Shown here in pieces: positions 1 to 9,977 of a stretch of DNA of 47,904 nucleotides. The position numbers and the translations under genes were made by a program. A model generated the notes under the pieces. It did not search any database. It worked only from the letters and a program-made list of their open reading frames with translations, and was not told the DNA's origin. The first letter of the stretch is position 1. Each line of letters starts with the position of its first letter. The DNA comes from Acidobacteriota bacterium (lineage in GTDB: Bacteria; Acidobacteriota; UBA6911), in contig JAFGSS010000120.1 in NCBI GenBank assembly GCA_016934555.1, forward strand, positions 1-47,904, read 5' to 3'.

Positions 1-326
<326 letters not shown>

Positions 327-339
327 TAATTCGAAGAGT

Positions 340-361
340 CCCGGATTTCGAAAAATCCGGG
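340..361 (-). other. 9-bp hairpin with TTCG tetraloop in the pre-16S leader
   Basis: Minus strand CCCGGATTT-TTCG-AAATCCGGG, about 15 nt upstream of the mature 16S 5' end. Confidence 0.7.
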
Positions 362-413
362 TTACTGGTTTACTATGTGTTATGGAATGGATGTTTCGGA
401 CACGCACTATCTA

Positions 414-426
414 GTTTTCAAAGATC
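414..426 (-). promoter_or_regulatory. boxA-like antitermination element in rrn leader
   Basis: Minus strand ATCTTTGAAAACT resembles the rRNA boxA core (CTTTGAAAA); between P2 and 16S. Confidence 0.45.
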
Positions 427-439
427 TAGGCAGTTATTC

Positions 440-468
440 ATCATAGTATGTGCAACCCGGTTTGTCAA
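440..468 (-). promoter_or_regulatory. rrn promoter P2 (sigma70-type)
   Basis: Minus strand TTGACA-17 bp-TATGAT. Confidence 0.85.
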
Positions 469-579
469 CCGCTACCGAAGTTTCACTCGACCTATGATTG
501 ACGAAGGATTTGCCCAATCAGAAGACTGAGAGAATCCAGCCTCTCGACTTCAATCTCTTGTCGTCTCGAAGCGTGCTGC

Positions 580-608
580 ATATTAGCCGCAACCGTTTCG
601 CTTGTCAA
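580..608 (-). promoter_or_regulatory. rrn promoter P1 (sigma70-type)
   Basis: Minus strand TTGACA-17 bp-TAATAT, with AT-rich sequence upstream. Confidence 0.85.
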
Positions 609-810
609 GAGAGTGAAGCAAAATCTTTCAAATAAGCTGCACAAACTCAATCTCAATGACTGAGGATCCGAATAGTACCCGCAGGGTCGGGGATTGTAAA
701 GGCCAAAGTGATTATTTTTTGCATCCTCTTCTCTTTTTTTTGGTTGCGGCGGCCCGGAGGCCGCCGGAACGGTCGTCCGAATAATCCATATCTAATTAAG
801 AAAAAAGGAT

Positions 811-1395
811 TTATGACGCCGAGGTCAGCCTGGCGAGCATCAGGGCGATGGCTCGCCAGTAAAGCTGGTGCTCCTCGGCCAGGATGCGGGCGGAAAGGGT
901 TTCCTCGGTGTCGCCGTCCTCGACCTCCACCGCCCGCTGCATGAGGATGGGCCCGCTGTCCACGCCCTCGTCAGCCAGGTGGACCGTACACCCCGAGATC
1001 TTCACGCCATACTGCAGCGCCTGGCGCTGGGCGTGGAGCCCGGGAAAGGAGGGGAGCAGGGAGGGGTGGATATTCAGGATGCGCCCCGGGTAGGCGTCCA
1101 GCAGCACCGGAGTGACGATGCGCATGAAACCCGCCAGGCAGACGAGCGCGGGCCGGAAAGGCTCGAGCGCCCGCCCCAGCAGCCGGTCGTATTCCTCGCG
1201 CCCCATTCCGCGCGACGGCAGGCAGACGGCGTCCAGGCCGAACTCCCGGGCGCGCTCGAGACCTTCGGCGTCGGCACGGTTGCTGATCACACAGCAGATC
1301 TCGGCCTCGAGGTCCCCGCGCTCAATCGCCTCGTGGATGGCCACGAAGTTGGACCCCCGGCCCGAAAGAAGTACCGCGATTCTCCTGTTGTCCAT
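811..1395 (-). CDS. purN: Phosphoribosylglycinamide formyltransferase
   Basis: MDNRRIAVLLSGRGSNF..., ...ILNIHPSLLPSFPG..., ...GCTVHLADEGVDSGPIL: PurN signatures. Confidence 0.96.
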   Translation of the reverse strand: MDNRRIAVLLSGRGSNFVAIHEAIERGDLEAEICCVISNRADAEGLERAREFGLDAVCLPSRGMGREEYDRLLGRALEPFRPALVCLAGFMRIVTPVLLDAYPGRILNIHPSLLPSFPGLHAQRQALQYGVKISGCTVHLADEGVDSGPILMQRAVEVEDGDTEETLSARILAEEHQLYWRAIALMLARLTSAS

Positions 1396-1438
1396 CCGCC
1401 TCCTTCCGCGCCGTCGGGCGCACCCCCACGGGCTCGGT

Positions 1439-2845
1439 TTAATCCTCTTCCCTTTCGAACAGGCTCTTCTGCTTTTCCTCGGGCGCCACCTCGATCGGAT
1501 AGCGGTCGGTAAAACAGGCCGAACAGTACTGTTTCCGGTCGTCGACCGCCCGGAACACCGATTCGAGGCTCAGGTAACCGAGCGAATCGGCGCCGATGAA
1601 ACCGCAGATCTCCTCCACCGATTTCATCGAGGCTATCAGTTCGTGCCGGGTGGGGATATCGATGCCGTAATAGCAGGGGGCGATGACGGGCGGGGAGGTG
1701 ATCCGCATGTGGATCTCGCGGGCGCCCGCGGCACGGACGATCTGTACGATCTTCCGGCTGGTGGTTCCCCTGACGATGGAGTCGTCGAGCAGGATGACGC
1801 GCTTCCCCCGGAGAATCTCGCGCACCGGGTTGAGCTTCACCTTGACCCCGAAATTGCGGATCGACTGCCTGGGTTCGATGAAGGTGCGCCCGACATAGTG
1901 GTTGCGGATCAGCCCGAACTCCAGGGGAATGCCGCTCTCCCGGGAAAACCCGATGGAGGCCGACACCCCGGAATCGGGTACCGGCACCACGACATCCGCG
2001 TCCACCGGGTGTTCCACGGCCAGGTACCGCCCCATCTCCCTCCGGCTGCTGTTGACCGTCCTGCCGAAGACGATGCTGTCGGGGCGGCTGAAGTAGATAT
2101 GCTCGAAAACGCAGAAGGCGGGCTTCTCCTTCGGCAGCGGCATCTCGGATTCCAGGCTCTTTTCCTCGATCCGCACCACTTCCCCGGGCTCCACATCCCG
2201 GACATACTCCGCGTCGATCAGGTCGAAGGCGCAGGTCTCGGAAGCGATGGCGTAGGAACCGTTGACGCGCCCCAGGCACAGGGGACGAAAGCCGTGCGGG
2301 TCCCGGGCCGCGAGAAGATACTCCGGTGTCAGCAGCGCCAGCGAGTAGGCCCCCTGGACCATCCTGAGCGCCTCCACGAAAGCCTCCGGGAGGGTGCGCC
2401 GCCGGGACCGGGACATCAGGTGCAGGATGACTTCGCTGTCGCTCGTGGAATGGAAAATCGCGCCGTCGCGCTCCAGTTCCCGGCGCAACTGCGGCGCGTT
2501 GGTCAGGTTGCCGTTGTGAGCGAGCGCTATCGGCCCGCGCCAGCAGTCGATCAGAATCGGCTGGGCGTTCCAGGCGGCACTCTCGCCGGCCGTGGAGTAG
2601 CGCACGTGCCCCAGAGCGGAATCTCCGGGCAGGCGCCCCAGCCGGTTCTCGTCGAAAACGTCCGCCACGTATCCCATCCCCTTTTCCATGTGGAGCTTGT
2701 GACGGTCCGAGGTGGCGATCCCGGCGGATTCCTGACCCCGGTGCTGAAGGGCGTAGATGCCCAGGTAGGCAATCCTGGCGGCCTCAGGGTGGGAAACGAT
2801 GCCGAAGACGCCGCACTCCTCTTCCAGTTTGTCCCAGGGTTCCAT
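1439..2845 (-). CDS. purF: Amidophosphoribosyltransferase
   Basis: Propeptide then CGVFGIV, YALQHRGQESAGI, VILLDDSIVRGTTSRKIV (PRPP loop). Confidence 0.97.
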   Translation of the reverse strand: MEPWDKLEEECGVFGIVSHPEAARIAYLGIYALQHRGQESAGIATSDRHKLHMEKGMGYVADVFDENRLGRLPGDSALGHVRYSTAGESAAWNAQPILIDCWRGPIALAHNGNLTNAPQLRRELERDGAIFHSTSDSEVILHLMSRSRRRTLPEAFVEALRMVQGAYSLALLTPEYLLAARDPHGFRPLCLGRVNGSYAIASETCAFDLIDAEYVRDVEPGEVVRIEEKSLESEMPLPKEKPAFCVFEHIYFSRPDSIVFGRTVNSSRREMGRYLAVEHPVDADVVVPVPDSGVSASIGFSRESGIPLEFGLIRNHYVGRTFIEPRQSIRNFGVKVKLNPVREILRGKRVILLDDSIVRGTTSRKIVQIVRAAGAREIHMRITSPPVIAPCYYGIDIPTRHELIASMKSVEEICGFIGADSLGYLSLESVFRAVDDRKQYCSACFTDRYPIEVAPEEKQKSLFEREED

Positions 2846-3147
2846 AGACAGGGTCCAGATCCGTTCTTTTTGTCAGCGCCGCGGTCCCGCCGGGCGCAAA
2901 CCCGCAGGGCCTCCATTCCACCCCCGGTACCCCCGGGAGGCTTCCGGCGTTCCGGCAATATTATACACAATCCCTCCCGCGGCACCCGGCCAAAACCAAG
3001 GGGAAAACCGGGGCGCGCCGCATCTTTGGCTTCGCCTTCGGCGGGCCTTGATATACCATAAGGGTTGGCCCCGAAATCGGACGGCGCGGCGCGGAGCCGA
3101 CTGTCACCGACGCGGCGCGCAATCAGGCACAGAAAGGATATTGGCTC

Positions 3148-4032
3148 ATGGCTGACATGGATGGGAGCATCGAAACCAAGGATTTCCACCCGGACATTCC
3201 GTCGCGCAACACCCCCTTCTTCCTCAAGGGTTCGGGCGCGCTCGACTGGGGCATGCAGAGCCGCCTCGCCAGGATTTTCAGCGCCTCCTCGGGCAGGACG
3301 GTGATGCTGGCCATCGATCATGGATATTTCCAGGGGCCGACGACGGGGCTGGAACGGGTGGACGTCAACATCGTCCCCCTGCTCCCATACGCGGACGCTC
3401 TCATGCTGACCCGCGGCATCCTCCGCACGACCATCCCGCCCTCCTTCCCCCGGGGGACCGTGCTGCGGGCGAGCGGCGGCCCCAGCATCCTCAAGGAGCT
3501 TTCCAACGAGCAGATCGCCCTGGACATCGAGGACGCACTGCGGCTCAACGCCGCGGCCATGGCGGTGCAGGTTTTCGTCGGCGGGGAATTCGAAACGCAG
3601 TCCATCCACAACATGACGCGCCTCGTGGACCTCGGAAACCGGCACGGGGTCCCGGTGCTCGGAGTCACCGCGGTCGGGAAAAACATGACGCGCGACGCCC
3701 GGTATTTCCGCCTCGCCTGCAGGATATGCGCGGAACTGGGGGCGCATTTCGTGAAGACCTACTACGTGGCGGACGGGTTCGAAACCGTCACCGCCTCCTG
3801 CCCCGTCCCCGTCATCATGGCCGGAGGGAAGAAACTCCCCGAGCCGGAGGCCCTTGAAATGGCCTACCGCGCCGTCAGCGAGGGGGCGGCCGGAGTCGAC
3901 ATGGGAAGGAACATCTTCCAGTCGGAGGCCCCCGCCGCCATGATCCAGGCGGTGAGGATGGTGGTCCATGAGAACGCAAGGCCCGCGGAGGCTTTCGAAC
4001 TGTTCCAGGACCTGAAAAACCGGCAGGCGTAG
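3148..4032 (+). CDS. lsrF: LsrF-like class I aldolase/thiolase (DhnA/DeoC superfamily)
   Basis: [66 protein letters not shown]: very close to remembered E. coli LsrF. Confidence 0.85.
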   Translation: MADMDGSIETKDFHPDIPSRNTPFFLKGSGALDWGMQSRLARIFSASSGRTVMLAIDHGYFQGPTTGLERVDVNIVPLLPYADALMLTRGILRTTIPPSFPRGTVLRASGGPSILKELSNEQIALDIEDALRLNAAAMAVQVFVGGEFETQSIHNMTRLVDLGNRHGVPVLGVTAVGKNMTRDARYFRLACRICAELGAHFVKTYYVADGFETVTASCPVPVIMAGGKKLPEPEALEMAYRAVSEGAAGVDMGRNIFQSEAPAAMIQAVRMVVHENARPAEAFELFQDLKNRQA

Positions 4033-4106
4033 CCGGCGTGCCGGGCCCGGGCGGGGCCCCTCCGCCCCCGGCGCGTCCAAGAGGGGATCACCCAGACGAG
4101 GACAGC

Positions 4107-6215
4107 ATGATCAACCGCTGGTCGGACGACAAGGCCGCTCAATTCATCGAACAATACCGCAAGAAATACGGGGAGGATCTGGCCGTCGGCCTCTACGTGG
4201 CCTCCCTGATCGGCGCTGAGACCCGGCTGGTGCTTCACGGCGGGGGCAACTCCTCCGTGAAAACGGTCCGGACCAACCTCCTGGGCGAAACCGTCCGGAC
4301 CCTGTTCGTCAAGGCCTCCGGTTACGACATGGCGTCCATCGAACCGGACGGGTACACCGGCCTGGAACTGGACTACGTGGAAAAACTCCGGTCCCTGGAA
4401 AAGCTGTCCGACGAGGACATGGTCAACGCTTTCCGCACCCATTGCCTCGACGCGCGGGCGGCCACCCCGTCCATCGAGACCCTCGTCCACGTTTTCGTCC
4501 CGGGTAAATTCGTCGACCACACCCACCCCGATTCCATCCTGGCGCTCACGAACCAGGCGGAGGGGGAAAAGCATCTGCGCGCCGCACTGGGCGAAGGCGT
4601 TTCGATCCTCCCTTACGCCCATCCCGGGTTCCCGCTGGCCAGGGCCGTGGCCGCCGAACTCGAGCGGAACCCGGGGGCACGGGCGATGGTCCTGATGCGG
4701 CACGGGCTTCTCACCTGGGGGGAGACCGCCAGGGAATCGTACGACACCACCATCGCCCTGGCCTCCCGGGCAGAGAAGTACGTGGAGCAGCATGCCCGGA
4801 AACCGGTGATCACCGAGGCCGCCACCCCCCTGCCCCTGGCCCGGCAGCGCCTGGCCGCGGCGGCCCCCGTGATCCGGGGCCTGCTGGCCCGGCCCACCGG
4901 GAATCCCGACCACCCCTGGGACCGCGTCATAGTGCGTCCACTGATCAACCGGAAGATCCTGGATCTCGTCGATTCGGGATACGCACGGGAGTTTGCCGCG
5001 ACGCCCCCCCTGACGGCGGACCATCTCATCCGGACCAAGCCCTCCTACCTCTGGATCGAGAATCCCCCGTTCGAGGACCCCGCGGCGTTCGGCGAAAAGG
5101 TGGCACACGGAATCCGCGATTACGCCGCCGCCTACGACGCCTATGTCCACAGGTTTTCGCGCAACCGCCCGGAAGGGATCGAGGCGGCCGATTCCCTGCC
5201 CCGGGTGATCCTCCTCCCCGGCCTCGGGGCGATCGCCGCGGAAGGGAGCGCGGCCTCCGCCGACATCGTCAGGGACATCGCCGAGCACACGCTGGAGGTC
5301 AAGGCCCAGATCGCGGCCATGGGCGAATACCGGGGGATGGAGGAAAAGGATCTCTTCGAAATGGAGTTCCGGGCGATCCAGCGCCGGAAACTCCACGCGC
5401 GCCCTTCTCCGCCGCTGGCCGGGCACGTGGCACTGGTCACCGGCGCCGCGGGCGCCATCGGCGCCGGCATCACCCAGGAACTGCTGGAACAGGGATGCCA
5501 CGTCGCCGTCACCGACCTGGACGGGGACCCGCTGCACCAGTTCACCGAGGAGATGCAGTCCCTGTACGGGCCGCGCGTCCTGGGGATCGCGCTCGACGTC
5601 ACCGACTCGCAATCGGTTGCGGACGCCTTCGGCTCCGTGATCAGCGCCTGGGGCGGCATCGACCTCGTGGTGCAGAGCGCGGGCATCGCCCACGTAGCCC
5701 CGATCGAGGACATGGACCTCGAAACCTTCAGGAGAACCGAAAGAATCAACATCGAGGGGACGCTCCTCATCCTGGCCGAATCGGCGCGCCTGTTCAGGAG
5801 GCAGAACACCGGGGGGGACATCGTCGTGGTCTCGACCAAGAACGTTTTCGCCCCGGGGGCCAACTTCGGCGCCTACAGCGCGACCAAGGCCGCCGGGCAC
5901 CAGCTGGCCCGCATCGCGAGCCAGGAACTGGCGCCGATGGACGTGCGCGTGAACATGGTCGCGCCCGACGCGGTGTTTTCCCACGGCACCCGGAAATCGG
6001 GGTTGTGGATGGAGGTCGGCCCCGAAAGGATGAACGCCCGGGGACTGAGCGCGGAAGGGCTGGAGGAATATTACCGGAACCGGAACCTGCTCAAGGCGAA
6101 GATCACGGCGCGGCACGTGGGCAGGGCCGTCCTTTTCTTCGCCACGCGCCAGACCCCCACGACCGGCTGCACCCTTCCGGTCGACGGCGGGCTTCCGGAC
6201 GCCACGCCACGGTAG
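4107..6215 (+). CDS. Bifunctional class II aldolase / short-chain dehydrogenase (RhaD/YuxG-type)
   Basis: N-terminal class II aldolase (LVLHGGGNSSVK, HTHPDSILALTN); C-terminal SDR (ALVTGAAGAIGAGI, YSATKAAGHQLAR). ATG at 4107 preferred over the ORF start 4038. Confidence 0.9.
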   Translation: MINRWSDDKAAQFIEQYRKKYGEDLAVGLYVASLIGAETRLVLHGGGNSSVKTVRTNLLGETVRTLFVKASGYDMASIEPDGYTGLELDYVEKLRSLEKLSDEDMVNAFRTHCLDARAATPSIETLVHVFVPGKFVDHTHPDSILALTNQAEGEKHLRAALGEGVSILPYAHPGFPLARAVAAELERNPGARAMVLMRHGLLTWGETARESYDTTIALASRAEKYVEQHARKPVITEAATPLPLARQRLAAAAPVIRGLLARPTGNPDHPWDRVIVRPLINRKILDLVDSGYAREFAATPPLTADHLIRTKPSYLWIENPPFEDPAAFGEKVAHGIRDYAAAYDAYVHRFSRNRPEGIEAADSLPRVILLPGLGAIAAEGSAASADIVRDIAEHTLEVKAQIAAMGEYRGMEEKDLFEMEFRAIQRRKLHARPSPPLAGHVALVTGAAGAIGAGITQELLEQGCHVAVTDLDGDPLHQFTEEMQSLYGPRVLGIALDVTDSQSVADAFGSVISAWGGIDLVVQSAGIAHVAPIEDMDLETFRRTERINIEGTLLILAESARLFRRQNTGGDIVVVSTKNVFAPGANFGAYSATKAAGHQLARIASQELAPMDVRVNMVAPDAVFSHGTRKSGLWMEVGPERMNARGLSAEGLEEYYRNRNLLKAKITARHVGRAVLFFATRQTPTTGCTLPVDGGLPDATPR

Positions 6216-6237
6216 GTGGCGCCACGCTAAAGGATAT

Positions 6238-6843
6238 ATGATCGGTCAATTGAGAGGAAAGCTGCTGGCCAAGAGCCCGAACCTTCTGCTGGTCGACGTG
6301 GGGGGGGTGGGCTACGAAGTGATCATCCCCCTCACCAGCTTCTACGAACTCCCGGACGAGGGGAACGAGATCACGCTCAAGATTCACACCCACGTGCGGG
6401 AAGACGCGCTCCTCCTTTTCGGTTTCCGGTCGCGGAGCGAGAAGAGCCTTTTCCTGAAGCTGATCTCGACGAGCGGCATCGGCCCCAAGCTCGCGATCAC
6501 GATCCTCTCCGGAGCCCGGGTGGAAGAGCTGGCCGCGGCCGTGGCGGAGGGGAACGTCTCCCGCCTCACTTCCATCCCGGGCGTGGGGCGCAAAACGGCG
6601 GAGAGGATGATCCTCGAACTCCGGAGCCAGATGACGCCGTTCTTCCTGCCCGAGCAGGCGGAGGCGGCCCGGCAGGGAACGGCCGGCGGCGCCCTGGAAG
6701 AGGACGTCGTTTCGGCGCTGACCAACCTGGGCTACCCCCGGGCGGCGGCTGAGAAGGCCCTGTCCCTGACGTTGCGCGAGCCCGAATGCGGGCGGACGTT
6801 CGAGGAAATCCTGCGCAACACGCTCCGGCGGCTTGCCGGTTGA
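6238..6843 (+). CDS. ruvA: Holliday junction branch migration protein RuvA
   Basis: MIGQLRGKLLAKSPNLLLVDVGGVGYEV; HhH motif ISTSGIGPKLAI; IPGVGRKTAERMILEL. Confidence 0.96.
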   Translation: MIGQLRGKLLAKSPNLLLVDVGGVGYEVIIPLTSFYELPDEGNEITLKIHTHVREDALLLFGFRSRSEKSLFLKLISTSGIGPKLAITILSGARVEELAAAVAEGNVSRLTSIPGVGRKTAERMILELRSQMTPFFLPEQAEAARQGTAGGALEEDVVSALTNLGYPRAAAEKALSLTLREPECGRTFEEILRNTLRRLAG

Positions 6844-6857
6844 CACGGTTTTAGGCT

Positions 6858-7889
6858 ATGACAGAACGCACTTTCACACACGCCCTGCTGAACCCGACCC
6901 CGGTTTCCGACGAGAAAACCTACGAGCAGAGCCTTCGGCCCCAGACCCTGGCCCAGTACATCGGCCAGCAGAAGGTCAAGGACAACATCGAGATCAGCAT
7001 CCAGGCCGCGCTCAAGCGCCGGGAGGCGCTGGACCACGTCCTGCTCTACGGTCCCCCGGGCCTGGGGAAAACCACCCTCGCGACCATCATCGCCGGCGAG
7101 ATGAACGTCAACGTCCGCACGACCAGCGGCCCCGTCATCGAGAAGCGGGGGGACCTCGCCGCCATCCTCACCAACCTGCAGGCCAGCGACGTGCTGTTCA
7201 TCGACGAGATCCACCGGCTGCACCCTTCCATCGAGGAGATCCTCTACCCGGCGATGGAGGACTTTTACATCGACATCGTGATCGGCGAGGGGCCGGGCGC
7301 CCGCAGCATCAAGATGCCGCTCCCCCGGTTCACCCTCGTGGGCGCCACCACGCGCGCGGGCCTGCTGACCGCCCCCCTGCGGGGGCGCTTCGGCATCATC
7401 CACCGCCTGGAGTTCTACACCCACGCGGACCTGTGCACCATCGTCGAGCAGTCGGCCCTGACGCTGGGGGTCCCGGTCGAGCATGAGGGCGCGATGGAAA
7501 TCGCCTCGCGGAGCCGGGGGACCCCCCGCATCGCCAACCGCCTCCTCCGTCGCGTGCGGGATTTCGCCGAGGTAAGGAGCGACGGCCGGATCACCCGCCC
7601 CGTGGCCATGCAGGCGCTGGAGATGATGGACGTCGACACCTACGGCTTCGATGAAATCGACCGCAAGCTGATGCTGACGATCCTGGAAAAATACAACGGC
7701 GGGCCGGTGGGGGTGGGATCGCTTTCCGCCGCCATCAACGAGGACGAGGATGCCATAGAGGACATCTACGAGCCGTACCTCATCCAGATCGGCTTTCTCG
7801 ACCGCACCCCCCGGGGGAGGATGGCGACCCGGAAGGCCTACGAGCATTTTCAGATCACGCTGCCCGGGAACCAGAAGAACCTCTTCTAG
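6858..7889 (+). CDS. ruvB: Holliday junction ATPase RuvB
   Basis: [49 protein letters not shown]. Confidence 0.98.
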   Translation: MTERTFTHALLNPTPVSDEKTYEQSLRPQTLAQYIGQQKVKDNIEISIQAALKRREALDHVLLYGPPGLGKTTLATIIAGEMNVNVRTTSGPVIEKRGDLAAILTNLQASDVLFIDEIHRLHPSIEEILYPAMEDFYIDIVIGEGPGARSIKMPLPRFTLVGATTRAGLLTAPLRGRFGIIHRLEFYTHADLCTIVEQSALTLGVPVEHEGAMEIASRSRGTPRIANRLLRRVRDFAEVRSDGRITRPVAMQALEMMDVDTYGFDEIDRKLMLTILEKYNGGPVGVGSLSAAINEDEDAIEDIYEPYLIQIGFLDRTPRGRMATRKAYEHFQITLPGNQKNLF

Positions 7890-8021
7890 CGGCGGCCCCG
7901 CCGCCGGCTCCGTCAGGAAGGGGATTGATCTCGGCCCGCGGGTTGTGGTATCGAACCTAGCCTGGGAATCAGGCGCTATTATAAACCAGGGGGCCCCGGG
8001 CTTCCTGAAAGGAGACAGGAT

Positions 8022-8930
8022 ATGACAGCAAAGCTCATCAAGGGAACGGAGATCCGCGAGGAGATCCTGAAGGAAATCGAACAGGAAGTCAAAGACATCA
8101 AGGCGAAGCACGGCAAGGTCCCCGGCCTGGTCACCATCCTCGTGGGAAGCAACCCGGCTTCGATCTCCTACGTCACCCTGAAGATCCAGACGGCGGAGAG
8201 GCTGGGCTTTCACGAGATCCAGGACAACCAGCCCGAGACCATCTCCGAGGCGGACCTGCTGGCCCTCATCGACAAATACAACCGGGACGAGTCGATCCAC
8301 GGGATCCTGGTCCAGCTCCCCCTGCCCAAGCACATCGACGAGAAGAAGGTGATCAACGCCATCGACCCCGACAAGGACGTGGACGGCTTCCATCCCGTGA
8401 ACGTGGGGCGCCTCATGATCGGCGGCTCGGAGCTGAAGTTCCCCCCCTGCACCCCGGCCGGAATCCAGGAGATGATCGTACGCGCCGGCATCGAAACCAA
8501 GGGCGCGGAGGTCGTCGTCGTGGGACGTTCGAACATCGTCGGCAAGCCGATCGCCAACCTGATGCTGCAGAAGGGCCCCGGCGCCAATTCCACGGTAACC
8601 ATCGCCCACACCGCCACCAGGGACCTGGCCTTCCACTGCAAGCGGGCCGACATCCTGATCGTGGCCGCGGGCGTCCCCGGCCTGGTGAAGCCCGAATGGA
8701 TCAAGCCGGGCGCGTGCGTCATCGACGTGGGCGTCAACCGTGTGGGGGAAAAGAAGAGTGAAAAGACGGGCAAGATGGTGGCCATCCTCAGGGGGGACGT
8801 CGACTTCGACGCCGCCAAGGAAATCGCGGGCTTCATCACGCCGGTCCCCGGCGGGGTCGGCCCCATGACCATCACCATGCTGATGAAGAACACCCTGAAA
8901 TCGCTGAAGTACGCCTTGGGGATCGCCTGA
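8022..8930 (+). CDS. folD: Bifunctional methylenetetrahydrofolate dehydrogenase/cyclohydrolase
   Basis: GILVQLPLPKHID, DVDGFHPVNVGRL, VVVGRSNIVGKPIANLM, ITPVPGGVGPMTITMLM. Confidence 0.97.
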   Translation: MTAKLIKGTEIREEILKEIEQEVKDIKAKHGKVPGLVTILVGSNPASISYVTLKIQTAERLGFHEIQDNQPETISEADLLALIDKYNRDESIHGILVQLPLPKHIDEKKVINAIDPDKDVDGFHPVNVGRLMIGGSELKFPPCTPAGIQEMIVRAGIETKGAEVVVVGRSNIVGKPIANLMLQKGPGANSTVTIAHTATRDLAFHCKRADILIVAAGVPGLVKPEWIKPGACVIDVGVNRVGEKKSEKTGKMVAILRGDVDFDAAKEIAGFITPVPGGVGPMTITMLMKNTLKSLKYALGIA

Positions 8931-8951
8931 TCCCTCGCGGCGGCACGCGCG

Positions 8952-8988
8952 AAAGGGGCCGGGGCCACCCGGCCCCTTTTTGTTTTTC
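8952..8988 (+). terminator. Rho-independent terminator downstream of folD
   Basis: AAAGGGGCCGGG-GCCA-CCCGGCCCCTTT followed by TTGTTTTT. Confidence 0.9.
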
Positions 8989-9023
8989 CCCGGCGCCGGG
9001 CGATCGATAGTATACTGGGGGCC

Positions 9024-9977
9024 ATGGCAGAACCGGGAGAACCGCAGGATCAGGCCCGCCGGCTGCAGGCCGCGATCGAAACCGTAGTGCGCGGCAAGCC
9101 GGACGCCGTCCGGCTCGCCCTCGTCTCTCTTTTCGCCGAAGGGCACCTCCTCATCGAGGACGTCCCCGGGGTCGGGAAAACCACCCTGGCCCAGTCGCTC
9201 GCCCGCGCGGTCGATTGCTCCTTCCGCCGGATCCAGTTCACGAGCGACCTCCTCCCCTCGGACATCATCGGCGTCTCCATATTCGACCGGGAGGAACGTG
9301 ATTTCACCTTCCGCCGGGGGCCGCTGTTCGCCAACATCGTGCTCGCGGACGAGATCAACCGCACCACCCCCAAGACCCAGAGCGCCCTGCTTGAAGCCAT
9401 GGGGGAGGGGCGCGTGAGCGTCGACAACCGGACGCACCCCCTGCCGCAGCCGTTCATGGTGATCGCCACCCAGAACCCGGTGGAGTTCCACGGTACCTAC
9501 CCCCTCCCCGAATCGCAGCTCGACCGCTTCCTGCTCCGGATCCGGATGGGCTACCCCGAAGCGGGCGCCGAAAAAGAGATCCTCCGCCTCGGGCACGGCA
9601 CCCCGTCCGCGCCCCCGCTCCCTCCCGTGATGACGGCCGAGGACCTTATGCGCTGCCGGAAGGCGGTCCGTAGCGTCCGGGTCGACGACTCCCTGCTCGA
9701 TTACATCCTGGCCCTGGTGGACTCCACGCGGCGGTCGGAGTACCTGCTCACGGGGGCGAGCCCCCGGGGGTCGCTCGCACTCCTCGGCGCGGCGCGGGCC
9801 GAGGCCTTTCTCGACCGGCGCGACTACTGCACCCCCGACGACATCAAGCGGCTGGCCCTGCCGGTGCTGGCCCATCGCGTGGTGGTCAGTTCCAGCTATT
9901 CCTCTCCCCATGAAAGGAGCCGGGAGGCCGAGGCGATTCTTGCGGAAATACTCGAGAGCATCGAAATCCCGCTGTGA
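9024..9977 (+). CDS. MoxR-family AAA ATPase
   Basis: HLLIEDVPGVGKTTLAQSLA, VLADEINRTTPKTQSALLEAM, ATQNPVEFHGTYPLPESQLDRF. Confidence 0.95.
   Translation: MAEPGEPQDQARRLQAAIETVVRGKPDAVRLALVSLFAEGHLLIEDVPGVGKTTLAQSLARAVDCSFRRIQFTSDLLPSDIIGVSIFDREERDFTFRRGPLFANIVLADEINRTTPKTQSALLEAMGEGRVSVDNRTHPLPQPFMVIATQNPVEFHGTYPLPESQLDRFLLRIRMGYPEAGAEKEILRLGHGTPSAPPLPPVMTAEDLMRCRKAVRSVRVDDSLLDYILALVDSTRRSEYLLTGASPRGSLALLGAARAEAFLDRRDYCTPDDIKRLALPVLAHRVVVSSSYSSPHERSREAEAILAEILESIEIPL

Noticed and set aside
748-765. GGCGGCC-CGGA-GGCCGCC hairpin downstream of purN
   Set aside because: No U-tract in the purN transcription direction after the stem; cannot be called a terminator with confidence.
708-944. 78-aa plus-strand ORF between rrn promoters and purN
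   Set aside because: Overlaps the 3' end of purN antisense; Arg/Pro-rich, no support.
1112-3061. 649-aa plus-strand ORF opposite purF/purN
   Set aside because: Antisense shadow; purF and purN have full-length motif support.
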